Below are positions 1 through 5,932 of a stretch of 7,037 bases of DNA, piece after piece; the stretch's first letter is position 1; each line of letters begins with the position of its first letter. A program made the position numbers and the translations under genes. Location: positions 1 through 7,037 of the forward strand of contig USSL01000089.1 in assembly GCA_900557175.1 (NCBI GenBank), read 5' to 3'. The notes under the pieces were generated by a model. That model made no database searches. It was not told the DNA's origin and was given only the letters and a program-made list of their open reading frames with translations. Source of the DNA: an uncultured Eubacteriales bacterium. Lineage in GTDB: Bacteria; Bacillota; Clostridia; Lachnospirales; Lachnospiraceae.

Positions 1-224
1 CATGGGTTTCTGGATTTATCACAACGTATATTGAAGAAAAAATGCGGTTAGATAAAATGGTTGATTCGGCAGTGGGAAATTTTATTACGGAGAAAAACAG
101 GGAAAATGCCATGAAGCATATTATTGAAATAAGTATGTGTATGGGAAATTTAAGAGCACGGTATTCATGTCAGATTAAAGGCGCTTACGGCTGCGGTATT
201 CCAATTTCGGAATATGTAAAATAA
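1..224 (+). CDS. C-terminal fragment of a probable PfkB-family sugar kinase (FrlD-like)
   Basis: The reading frame is open from the window edge (first full codon at base 3) to TAA at 222-224, giving about 73 residues; the start lies upstream of the window. The fragment opens with WVSGFITTYIEE and ends in GAYGCGIPISEYVK. In PfkB/ribokinase kinases the catalytic GAGDS-F-x-GF motif is followed by a helix, then a small-residue and cysteine stretch near the C-terminus. The opening WVSGF fits just after a GAGDS motif, and the two bases before it (CA) are compatible with the serine. E. coli FrlD, the fructoselysine 6-kinase, has GAGDSFIAGF there and ends close after a similar QYHGAW segment. The downstream deglycase supports a kinase that phosphorylates a fructosamine at C6. 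The ATP-binding and catalytic residues are outside the window, so the family call is inference; a small unrelated protein cannot be excluded. Confidence 0.6.
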   Translation, partial: WVSGFITTYIEEKMRLDKMVDSAVGNFITEKNRENAMKHIIEISMCMGNLRARYSCQIKGAYGCGIPISEYVK

Positions 225-242
225 ATATTGTGCATTTTTTAT

Positions 243-262
243 AGGGCGGCATAAGCCGCCCT
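243..262. repeat. GC-rich perfect hairpin after the kinase gene
   Basis: AGGGCGGC and GCCGCCCT form a perfect 8-bp stem around an ATAA loop, starting 18 bases after the kinase stop. It stands out in an AT-rich gap. It lacks a downstream T-run on either strand: on the + strand the T-run (235-240) comes before the stem and GAGTAAAA follows. It is therefore not a canonical intrinsic terminator. It could be an RNA stability or processing element, or a weak terminator that sets unequal expression of kinase and deglycase. Confidence 0.6.
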
Positions 263-284
263 GAGTAAAACGTGATAATCAATT

Positions 285-305
285 TATAATACAACTTGTA
301 TTATA
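285..305. promoter_or_regulatory. Perfect 10-bp inverted repeat, probable operator of the deglycase gene
   Basis: TATAATACAA (285-294), one base C (295), and TTGTATTATA (296-305) make a perfect dyad of 10-bp arms. A further copy of the right half-site, GTATTATAA, recurs exactly ten bases on (298-306 and 308-316), one helical turn away on the same face. The dyad overlaps -10-like TATAAT boxes at 285-290 and 302-307, so a bound protein would probably block transcription. Many fructosamine operons are controlled by GntR-type regulators, and this AT-rich dyad is plausible for one, but no regulator gene is in the window. Confidence 0.55.
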
Positions 306-307
306 AT
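302..307 (+). promoter_or_regulatory. Candidate -10 box for the deglycase-HAD unit
   Basis: A consensus TATAAT lies 40 bases before the deglycase start and overlaps the right arm of the 285-305 dyad. The base stretch 17 positions upstream (CAATTT, near 279-285) is a poor -35, so the promoter may be weak or regulator-dependent. A second box, TATAAC at 312-317, is an alternative. Confidence 0.35.
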
Positions 308-346
308 GTATTATAACAAAAAATAAATATTTAAGGAGGAAAAAAT

Positions 347-1360
347 ATGTTTAATTTTAATGTACCACGGTATGAAAAGGTTGTGAGTGACGCGATTGCC
401 TTAAGACCTCAGATTGAGGCGGCGGTTGACAAGATTTGTGAGGAAGGTTATACTAATATTTTCTTTATCGGCTGCGGAGGAACGTACGCGCACTCGCTTC
501 CGATGAAGTTTTGGCTGGATAAGGTGTCGGATATTGAGACATATAGTGTGATTGCGGCAGAATTTATGGCGGCGCCGCCAAAGAAATTCACAAAAGATTC
601 CGTCTGCGTATTTTCAACGCGAAGCGGAAATACAAAAGAAATTGTGGCAGCAGCTAAATTCTGTAAAGAAGCCGGTGCAAGAACGTTAGTTTATGTGTCC
701 AATGACAATACACCGGTTTGCCAATATGCAGATTATAAGTTTTTCAGTTTTGCGGAAGATGACTGCCTGTGTGAGGCGATTTACACATATATGATTACAT
801 TGCTTTCAAGATTTTTAAAAAATGCAGGCTGTTTTGATGATTATGATGTATTTATGAAAGAGTACAGTGCAATTGTGCCGTATCTGTTAAAAGCAAAAGA
901 GCAATATGAGGACAGATGCGCAAAGATGGCAGCAGAACATAAAGATACACCGTACCATATGGTGATCGGTTCAGGTATGCTTTGGGGTGAAGCTTATGAT
1001 TATGCGATGTGTATTCTTGAGGAGATGCAGTGGATTAAAACGAAATCCATTCATGCAGCAGAATATTTTCATGGAACACTGGAACTTGTTGAAAAAGATA
1101 CAAGCTTAATTCTTTTCTATGGTGAGGATGAGACAAGACCTTTGATGGACAGAGTATTAAACTTCTCGAAGAAGGTGACGGATGTTATTAATATTTTTGA
1201 TACAAAAGAAATTGAACTTCCGTTCTCCAAACAGGAATACAGAACAATCGTTTCACCAATGATTATGTATGTCATTACAGAAAGATTAAGCTGTCATTTA
1301 GAAAAAGAAAGAAATCACCCGCTGACGACGAGAAGATATTATCGTCAGATGGAATATTAA
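347..1360 (+). CDS. SIS-domain fructosamine-6-phosphate deglycase, FrlB/FraB/GfrF family
   Basis: This 337-residue cytosolic enzyme is predicted to split a 6-phosphorylated Amadori compound (for example fructoselysine 6-phosphate) into glucose 6-phosphate and the amine. The first SIS domain shows FIGCGGTYAHS (about 39-49) and the phosphate-binding STRSGNTKE (about 90-98). A second SIS half covers about 195-337. E226 and H242 sit 16 residues apart in the segment ending EYFHGTLELVE. This matches the spacing of E488/H504 in E. coli GlmS and E214/H230 in Salmonella FraB, the known catalytic pairs. The C-terminus NHPLTTRRYYRQMEY closely matches the HNPDERRYYGGLVEY end of E. coli FrlB. Length agrees with the family (about 340). 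The start has AGGAGG at 334-339, 7 bases ahead. A probable sugar kinase lies upstream and a HAD gene 42 bases downstream. The exact amine (lysine, asparagine, other) cannot be read from sequence. Confidence 0.88.
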   Translation: MFNFNVPRYEKVVSDAIALRPQIEAAVDKICEEGYTNIFFIGCGGTYAHSLPMKFWLDKVSDIETYSVIAAEFMAAPPKKFTKDSVCVFSTRSGNTKEIVAAAKFCKEAGARTLVYVSNDNTPVCQYADYKFFSFAEDDCLCEAIYTYMITLLSRFLKNAGCFDDYDVFMKEYSAIVPYLLKAKEQYEDRCAKMAAEHKDTPYHMVIGSGMLWGEAYDYAMCILEEMQWIKTKSIHAAEYFHGTLELVEKDTSLILFYGEDETRPLMDRVLNFSKKVTDVINIFDTKEIELPFSKQEYRTIVSPMIMYVITERLSCHLEKERNHPLTTRRYYRQMEY

Positions 1361-1402
1361 AAGGGGCAGGACAGCCCTAAAAGTTTTCAGAGAGGTACAT
1401 TC

Positions 1403-2848
1403 ATGAGTAAAAGATTTATTGTTTTTGATTTAGACGGAACGTTAAACAGGACGGACACTTACGCGGTGCCGGCAATTGCCGACGCACTGGCGGATATGGG
1501 ACGGACGGATGTGACGAGGGAAGAAATCATAGATACCTTCGGTGCAAAGGACGAAGATACGAATGTCCGTTTTTTTGGCGATGAGGCGGATACAAAGGGC
1601 CCTGTATTTTGGGAAAAAGTCATGACATACATTCACGGAAAATACAATGACTGTTATGAGACCTTTGACGGTGCAGCGCCGCTTTTGAAGTGGCTTAAAA
1701 AGGAAGGTTATATGACAGCCGTCTGTTCAAACAATGCAAATCTTGCCCATATTATAGAACGGCTTCAAAAACTTGGGATTTATGAATGGATTGATATTGT
1801 AAAGCCTGTGGCTGTCGGAAAGACAAAGGATGAGGCACTTTGTGAGCTTCTTGCGGAGCAGACGCCGGATTTTGCGCTGATGGTCGGTGACAGATATTTT
1901 GACGGTCATGCGGCAAGGACAAATCATATTCCGTTTGCGGCGTGTCTTTACGGCTACGGAAAAAAAGAGGAATTTGAAGGTGCGGATATTTATCTTGAAC
2001 GTCCGCAGGATTTGGTGCTTTATTTATGGAAGCTTCATAAAAAGCCTTGCCGTCTCATTGTCCTTGATATTGACGGTACGCTGACAGATTCCAAAAAGCA
2101 GATTACAAAGCGTACGCTTCAAGTGCTAAAAAGGGCGCAGGAGAGCGGTGTGAAAGTTGTGCTGGCGTCGGGACGTCCGGTGCACGGTATACATAAGGTG
2201 GCACAGACGCTTAAGCTTTCTGAGTACGGCGGCTATATTCTTGCTTTTAATGGCGGCGTCATTACAGAATGTGGCAGCGGCAGAAAACTGTTTTCAAAAG
2301 ATTTGCCGGAGGGCATGGTGAAAATACTTCAGGATTGTGCTGATGGGTTTGGGCTTTCAATGGTGACCTATGAGGACGATTGCGCGATTACAGAAAATCC
2401 GGACGATTTTTATATTCAGAAAGAGGCGGCAATTAACGGCCTTAATGTGTGTAGAATTGAAAAACTTGGAGATTATGTAAACTTTCCGGTGACGAAATGT
2501 ATTATTACGGGTGAGGGCGAGCGCCTTGCCGAAGTTGAGCCTCTTATGCAGAAAAAATTTGAGGGCGAACTGAGTATTTACCGTTCAGAACCCTTTTTCC
2601 TTGAAATTATGCCGCGTGGCATTGATAAGGCACAATCGCTTGCAAAGCTTCTTGAACTGCTTGCGATGGACAGGGAAGAAATGATTGCTTTCGGCGACGG
2701 TCATAATGACGCGACGATGATAGAATTTGCCGGACTGGGCGCTGCTATGGACAACGCCCAGCCCGAGGTGAAAGAAAAAGCGGATTACATATCGCTTTCA
2801 AACGACGAAGACGGCGTGGCTTATGCCGTTGAGAAGCTGATTTTTTAA
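1403..2848 (+). CDS. Two-domain HAD phosphatase fusion (class IA phosphoglycolate-like + Cof-type IIB)
   Basis: The 481 residues hold two complete haloacid dehalogenase units. Unit 1 (about 1-212) has FDLDGT with D9 and D11, motif II serine S109 in AVCSNN, motif III lysine K140 or K142 in VGKTKDE, and motif IV GDRYFD with D163 and D167; it resembles phosphoglycolate-phosphatase-type HADs with a helical cap. Unit 2 (about 216-481) has LDIDGT with D222 and D224, LASGRP with S256, GIDKAQSL with K409, and FGDGHNDATM with D432 and D436, typical of Cof/YidA sugar-phosphate phosphatases with a large inserted cap. Both active sites look intact. A short linker near 205-216 (LYLWKLHKKP) joins them. RBS AGAGAGG ends 7 bases before the ATG, and the gene probably shares a transcript with the deglycase. 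Substrates are unknown; sugar phosphates are likely, and glucose 6-phosphate or a stalled phospho-Amadori compound is only a guess from context. Confidence 0.9.
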   Translation: MSKRFIVFDLDGTLNRTDTYAVPAIADALADMGRTDVTREEIIDTFGAKDEDTNVRFFGDEADTKGPVFWEKVMTYIHGKYNDCYETFDGAAPLLKWLKKEGYMTAVCSNNANLAHIIERLQKLGIYEWIDIVKPVAVGKTKDEALCELLAEQTPDFALMVGDRYFDGHAARTNHIPFAACLYGYGKKEEFEGADIYLERPQDLVLYLWKLHKKPCRLIVLDIDGTLTDSKKQITKRTLQVLKRAQESGVKVVLASGRPVHGIHKVAQTLKLSEYGGYILAFNGGVITECGSGRKLFSKDLPEGMVKILQDCADGFGLSMVTYEDDCAITENPDDFYIQKEAAINGLNVCRIEKLGDYVNFPVTKCIITGEGERLAEVEPLMQKKFEGELSIYRSEPFFLEIMPRGIDKAQSLAKLLELLAMDREEMIAFGDGHNDATMIEFAGLGAAMDNAQPEVKEKADYISLSNDEDGVAYAVEKLIF

Positions 2849-3546
2849 AAATTAGAATTGCTTTTTAATCCGGCGTCTGCGAATGTCTGTCTCTCATGGC
2901 GTATAATTTCATGAAATTGTGTGCCGCAGCGCTCAATTTCACCGAGGACAACATTCATTTTTTCATCGTCTAAATACCAGTTATCCCGGGTGATGCCGCG
3001 TGTAACTGCAGGGCAGACTAAAAATTTCGTGTCGGGGAAGACACATTCATAATAGAGAAGGCAGCGGCGGGCGTGGTAGGCCTGACAGCAAATAATGGCT
3101 GTTTTGATATCCATGCCTAGACTGTCGGTGACTTCTTTGGAAAACAGGGCATTTTCGTAAGTGAAAGTCGCCCTGTTTTCTTTTAAGATTGCCGTTTCAG
3201 CGACGCCGAAATTCAGAAGAAGGGCGCGAAGATAGTCCCACTCGGTTTCAAAATCCTTCGAGGTGGCAGCAAGGGCTGCAGCGCCTGTCTTTATTTTTGA
3301 ATCAATTCCGGTATATGTCTGATCAAAGGTCCGATCTTCATCTGACGCGCCTTCAAAGCTGCCTGTCAGTTTAGAAAATTTTCCGGACGGCAGGATCAAA
3401 GGGGCAAAGCCTTCATGCCAAAGCGCGGCGGCACGCTCGCAGATAGCTGCGCCGTACATACCGCCGGGAACAAAGATGATATCGGCGGCAGCGGGTGTAT
3501 CTTCAACAAATATAAAATCCGTCAGTGTTTGTAAAAATGCTTTCAT
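2845..3546 (-). CDS. DUF218/YdcF-like soluble protein
   Basis: The 233-residue product carries the DUF218 (YdcF/SanA/ElyC) pattern: DIIFVPGG (22-29), ERAAALWHEGFAPLILPSG (37-55), the conserved ENRATFTYEN (123-132, with E131 and N132), and IICCQAYHARRCLLYY (151-166), followed by a VCPAVTRGIT strand. There is no signal peptide or membrane helix, so it is cytosolic like E. coli YdcF rather than membrane-anchored like SanA or ElyC. YdcF is reported to bind S-adenosylmethionine, and DUF218 proteins otherwise link to envelope functions; the role here is unknown. The start is set by AGGAG (complement of 3552-3556), 5 bases before the ATG. Its last bases overlap the stop of the convergent HAD gene by 4 bases. 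An acidic, serine-rich loop at about 62-76 is not an obvious family feature. Confidence 0.85.
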   Translation of the reverse strand: MKAFLQTLTDFIFVEDTPAAADIIFVPGGMYGAAICERAAALWHEGFAPLILPSGKFSKLTGSFEGASDEDRTFDQTYTGIDSKIKTGAAALAATSKDFETEWDYLRALLLNFGVAETAILKENRATFTYENALFSKEVTDSLGMDIKTAIICCQAYHARRCLLYYECVFPDTKFLVCPAVTRGITRDNWYLDDEKMNVVLGEIERCGTQFHEIIRHERQTFADAGLKSNSNF

Positions 3547-3611
3547 AAAAACTCCTATAGTAGTGTAAAAGTGATAGAATCTTATTTGAGGCTATAAGAA
3601 CTATGATATAT

Positions 3612-3640
3612 ATAATGAATACAGAATGTCTATATGTCAA
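3612..3640 (-). promoter_or_regulatory. Candidate promoter of the DUF218 gene
   Basis: On the - strand a perfect TTGACA (complement of 3635-3640) is followed after 17 bases by CATTAT (complement of 3612-3617), four of six matches to TATAAT. Transcription would start near 3605, leaving a leader of about 60 bases before the ATG. Confidence 0.5.
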
Positions 3641-3734
3641 TAATTTTTGATGTTTGAAAACGATATTATTTGAAAATATATTTTGTGCGGCAGATTGCAT
3701 ATAAAAGAAATGATATATAATGATAAAAAATATA

Positions 3735-3766
3735 TTGACAATACGTATATATATATTATGTATAAA
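3735..3766 (+). promoter_or_regulatory. Candidate promoter of the ABC exporter
   Basis: A perfect TTGACA at 3735-3740 lies about 105 bases before the exporter start. No -10 is ideal: TATGTA (3757-3762) has 16-base spacing but only three matches, while TATAAA (3761-3766) has five matches but 20-base spacing. The weak spacing together with the overlapping dyad suggests a regulated promoter. Confidence 0.4.
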
Positions 3767-3774
3767 ACATAATA
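3754..3774. promoter_or_regulatory. 8-bp dyad overlapping the exporter -10 region, possible operator
   Basis: TATTATGT (3754-3761) and ACATAATA (3767-3774) are perfect inverted repeats around ATAAA. The dyad covers the place where the -10 box of the TTGACA promoter at 3735 should be, which is a usual repressor position. Its AT-richness means chance occurrence in this background is possible. Confidence 0.4.
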
Positions 3775-3845
3775 ACAAAGGGATAAAAATTAGTGAATTA
3801 TGTACTAATATGAATATGGTTTAAAACTGAAAAAGGGGGGATAGT

Positions 3846-5441
3846 ATGTATATTTTTTGGATAGCAATTATTGCGTCAATGTTGTTGGCAGTTTGTACTG
3901 CGCTGGAACCAATCTTTATTCAATCAACTATAGATGCCTGCTCGACATTGGATATTCATGCGATAGTGTCTAGTTTTGTTTGTTTTCTTTTTTGTATTAT
4001 AGGTATTTTAGTTTTTGAGTTTGTACGCAGATTTTCTATAGGAAAGTATACAATAAAAAAAGTATACACAATAAAAAAAGCTTTTGTTCATAAAATTGTT
4101 AATATGAAAATTTTGGATTTTGAAAAAATACATGCGCAGGACTATGTAACATCTTTAAATCAAGAAGTTGATTTGCTTGTAAATAATTATTATGTCCAGA
4201 AATTGGAATTAATATATTGCATATTAGTATTTATAACAAGTATATTTGCCTTGTGTTATCTCAATCTGCTTATTGGTGCAATTGTTGTTTTTATGACTTT
4301 TTTGCCGATTGTTTTTGCTAATTTACAAGGTAAAAAGATGCGTATATGTACGGATGAATATGCGAATAGTTTAAAAAAACTTAATGTAATGACGGGTGAT
4401 TTGATTCAAGGATATCATACGATTAAATCTAACGGAATCAGTGAGAAATATGAAAAAAAAGTAGGAAATTGTAATAATATCGTGAATCAAAAACATTTGA
4501 AAAAAATTAAAACAGAAATTATTATTGATATTTTAATTGGGCTGTTATCCTATTCGGGGAAAGTTGCCTTGATAGGTGTAGGGACATTTTTGATTTTTAA
4601 TAACAAAATGACAGTAGGAACTCTTATAGGGGCATTACAACTTTCTGAAATGTTGGCCATTCCCACAAATTCAATTGCAGTGCAATTGAGTCAAATGCAT
4701 TCTGTAAAAACTATAAAGAATAATTTTGATATATGGATGAAGAAAGAAAAAAACGAAGACTTACAAAAAGCAGAACGATGTCCTAAAATAAATACACTTG
4801 AATTAAAAAATGTTTCCTTTAAATATCAAGATAAATATATTTTAAAAGATATTAATGTTACTTTTACTCAAGGGCATAAGTATTTAATTGTTGGAGAAAA
4901 TGGGAGTGGCAAGAGTACGCTGTTTAGGTTAATTGTGAATTTTATAGATAATTATGAAGGGAAGATTTTGATAAATGGGAGAGATATTAGGGAATTTAAT
5001 GATTCTATTTACGAAGAAATAGGTATTGTTTTGCAATCACCGTTTATGTTTAATGATACTTTATTAAACAATATTACACTATATCAAAACTACGAAAAAG
5101 ATTCGATTAGAGCTGTACTCAATTCATTGGGATTGCAAACGTTTTTAAAGAAGCATAATTTAGAAGATATTTATCAGGATACCAAAGATAATTTATCCGG
5201 GGGAGAAAAGCAAAAAATTTCTTTGGCTAGGATATTGCTTGAAAAGAAGGGATTTATTTTATTGGATGAAGCAACTTCTGCCATAGATATAGAGAGTAGT
5301 TTTGTTATTGAGAAAACGCTGCTTTCAAATCCTGAAATAACTTTAATTAATATCGAACATAAAATTCTGGATAACCTGTTAGATATGTATGACTATATTT
5401 ATGAAATACGGGATATGAAGCTGATTTGTCGAAAGGGGTGA
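3846..5441 (+). CDS. ABC exporter half-transporter (membrane domain fused to ATPase), cargo unknown
   Basis: The 531 residues contain an N-terminal membrane domain with six predicted helices (about 2-24, 39-60, 120-138, 140-159, 224-250, 256-280) and a C-terminal ATPase from about 310. All nucleotide-binding motifs are present: Walker A GENGSGKST (350-358, K356), Q-loop Q397 in VLQSPF, signature LSGGEKQ (450-456), Walker B FILLDEA with D474 and catalytic E475, and H-loop H505 in NIEHK. It should work as a homodimer exporting a peptide, lipid or drug. Most such proteins are 570-600 residues and begin with a cytoplasmic elbow helix; this one starts inside the first membrane helix, and TGA at 3828-3830 blocks any longer frame. 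There is no peptidase domain. RBS AAAAGGGGGG ends 5 bases before the ATG. The gene is far AT-richer than its flanks, suggesting transfer. No partner subunit or cargo gene is adjacent. Confidence 0.9.
   Translation: MYIFWIAIIASMLLAVCTALEPIFIQSTIDACSTLDIHAIVSSFVCFLFCIIGILVFEFVRRFSIGKYTIKKVYTIKKAFVHKIVNMKILDFEKIHAQDYVTSLNQEVDLLVNNYYVQKLELIYCILVFITSIFALCYLNLLIGAIVVFMTFLPIVFANLQGKKMRICTDEYANSLKKLNVMTGDLIQGYHTIKSNGISEKYEKKVGNCNNIVNQKHLKKIKTEIIIDILIGLLSYSGKVALIGVGTFLIFNNKMTVGTLIGALQLSEMLAIPTNSIAVQLSQMHSVKTIKNNFDIWMKKEKNEDLQKAERCPKINTLELKNVSFKYQDKYILKDINVTFTQGHKYLIVGENGSGKSTLFRLIVNFIDNYEGKILINGRDIREFNDSIYEEIGIVLQSPFMFNDTLLNNITLYQNYEKDSIRAVLNSLGLQTFLKKHNLEDIYQDTKDNLSGGEKQKISLARILLEKKGFILLDEATSAIDIESSFVIEKTLLSNPEITLINIEHKILDNLLDMYDYIYEIRDMKLICRKG
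4044..4079 (+). repeat. In-frame 18-base tandem duplication inside the exporter gene
   Basis: Two adjacent 18-base units (4044-4061 and 4062-4079) agree at 14 of 18 positions and encode KYTIKK then VYTIKK, residues 67-78, in the cytoplasmic loop after the second membrane helix. Each unit ends in a run of A that could promote slippage. Confidence 0.6.
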
Positions 5442-5484
5442 GCTGTCCATTTTGATTAAAATACCGTCCAGCTGACAAACAGTC

Positions 5485-5513
5485 TTGTATTTTTCTGTAA
5501 ATATGCGTATAAT
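5485..5513 (+). promoter_or_regulatory. Promoter of the small membrane-protein pair
   Basis: TTGTAT (5485-5490), exactly 17 bases, then a perfect TATAAT (5508-5513) make a good sigma-A type promoter. Transcription would begin near 5520, leaving a leader of about 37 bases. It shows that the small genes are a unit separate from the exporter. Confidence 0.65.
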
Positions 5514-5556
5514 GGGGATATGTGAAAAGAAATTGAAGATAAGGATGGGGTGTTTT

Positions 5557-5679
5557 ATGAACATTATTATATTTTTAGCGTGTCTATTGCTGTTGATTAT
5601 CGCAGTCGTTGCGGTTGTCGTGTCGGTGACGGCAGGCGCAGTCGGCGGCGTGATCGCTGAGGAAGATGACGAGGAATAA
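5557..5679 (+). CDS. 40-residue single-pass membrane protein
   Basis: The product is one long hydrophobic helix (about 2-33, rich in I, L, V and A, with a small-residue AGAVGG stretch) followed by a strongly acidic tail, AEEDDEE. It has no recognised family. The acidic end would probably lie outside by the positive-inside rule, but there are almost no charges on the other end to set orientation. The ATG at 5557 is chosen because AAGGATGGGGTG (5541-5552) precedes it. An in-frame ATG at 5545 would add four residues but overlaps this ribosome site. The gene follows its own promoter and ends 16 bases before the next start, so the two are probably cotranscribed. Its base composition resembles the flanks and not the AT-rich exporter. 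Translation is likely but unproven for so short a gene. Confidence 0.65.
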   Translation: MNIIIFLACLLLLIIAVVAVVVSVTAGAVGGVIAEEDDEE

Positions 5680-5695
5680 AGGACAGGTTGTGCAT

Positions 5696-5932
5696 ATGAA
5701 TAAGAAAGCGTTCACAGCGGCTGTTTTGTGGGCTGTTGCCGTGGAGGCGGTAGGGTTTGCTTTAAAATTTGGCTTGGATTGGAACTTTTCCATGCTGGGT
5801 ATTCACATTGGCGTTATCATTACGGCTGTGGCTGAATATTTTATTGTTAAGCGGCGGGATATTGCCGAACAGAAAAAGATGGAAGCGTCAAATAAGCGGC
5901 TTAAAAACAGTACAAAGAAGAAAAGAAGATAA
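5696..5932 (+). CDS. 78-residue two-helix membrane protein with basic tail
   Basis: The product has two predicted membrane helices (about 5-23 and 42-60) joined by a short loop, then a highly basic, probably helical tail (60-78, ending KNSTKKKRR) that should stay in the cytoplasm and could touch nucleic acid or phospholipid. No family is recognised. The start at 5696 has AAAGGA at 5678-5683 and CAGG at 5684-5687 ahead. An upstream in-frame ATG at 5666 would add ten polar residues and overlap the preceding gene by 14 bases; it lacks a good ribosome site. The stop is directly joined to the terminator at 5931. The acidic tail of the 40-residue neighbour and the basic tail here are opposite in charge, which hints at a paired function but proves nothing. 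Confidence 0.72.
   Translation: MNKKAFTAAVLWAVAVEAVGFALKFGLDWNFSMLGIHIGVIITAVAEYFIVKRRDIAEQKKMEASNKRLKNSTKKKRR

Larger units (their letters stand above)
3547..3845. other. AT-rich divergent intergenic region
   Basis: This 299-base stretch separates the DUF218 gene (leftward) from the ABC exporter (rightward). It is dominated by A and T with ATATAT runs. It holds a leftward promoter (3612-3640), a rightward TTGACA (3735-3740), an 8-bp dyad (3754-3774) and the exporter ribosome site. I found no convincing gene in it; only very short frames are open. Confidence 0.7.

Noticed and set aside
1322..1348. 7-bp inverted repeat CTGACGA / TCGTCAG near the end of the deglycase gene
   Set aside because: It lies within the conserved C-terminal coding sequence (LTTRRYYRQ), has a 13-base loop and no T-run, and is explained by codon content.
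1363..1378. Small GGGC/GCCC hairpin between the deglycase and HAD genes
   Set aside because: Only about four base pairs and no T-run follows; too weak to call an attenuator or terminator.
3603..3650. A 15-codon frame (MIYIMNTECLYVNNF) upstream of the exporter that could be a cargo or signal peptide
   Set aside because: The only ribosome-like sequence (GAGG at 3588-3591) is 11 bases off, there is no leader/core structure, and the stretch coincides with the leftward promoter of the DUF218 gene. Short frames are common by chance.
3603..3727. Similar ATGATATATA-like words at about 3603 and 3710 as a possible direct repeat
   Set aside because: Low-complexity AT sequence makes such similarity expected, and the copies do not align beyond a few bases without gaps.
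3503..3778. A 91-codon - strand frame upstream of the DUF218 gene
   Set aside because: It overlaps the start of the DUF218 gene in another frame, has no ribosome site, and its hydrophobic I/Y/F-rich content is what random AT-rich sequence encodes.
5442..5500. Possible terminator after the exporter (AGCTG...CAGCT and ACAA...TTGT pairings)
   Set aside because: The stems are four or five base pairs, interrupted, and not placed before a clean T-run; the T-run at 5490-5494 belongs to the downstream promoter spacer.
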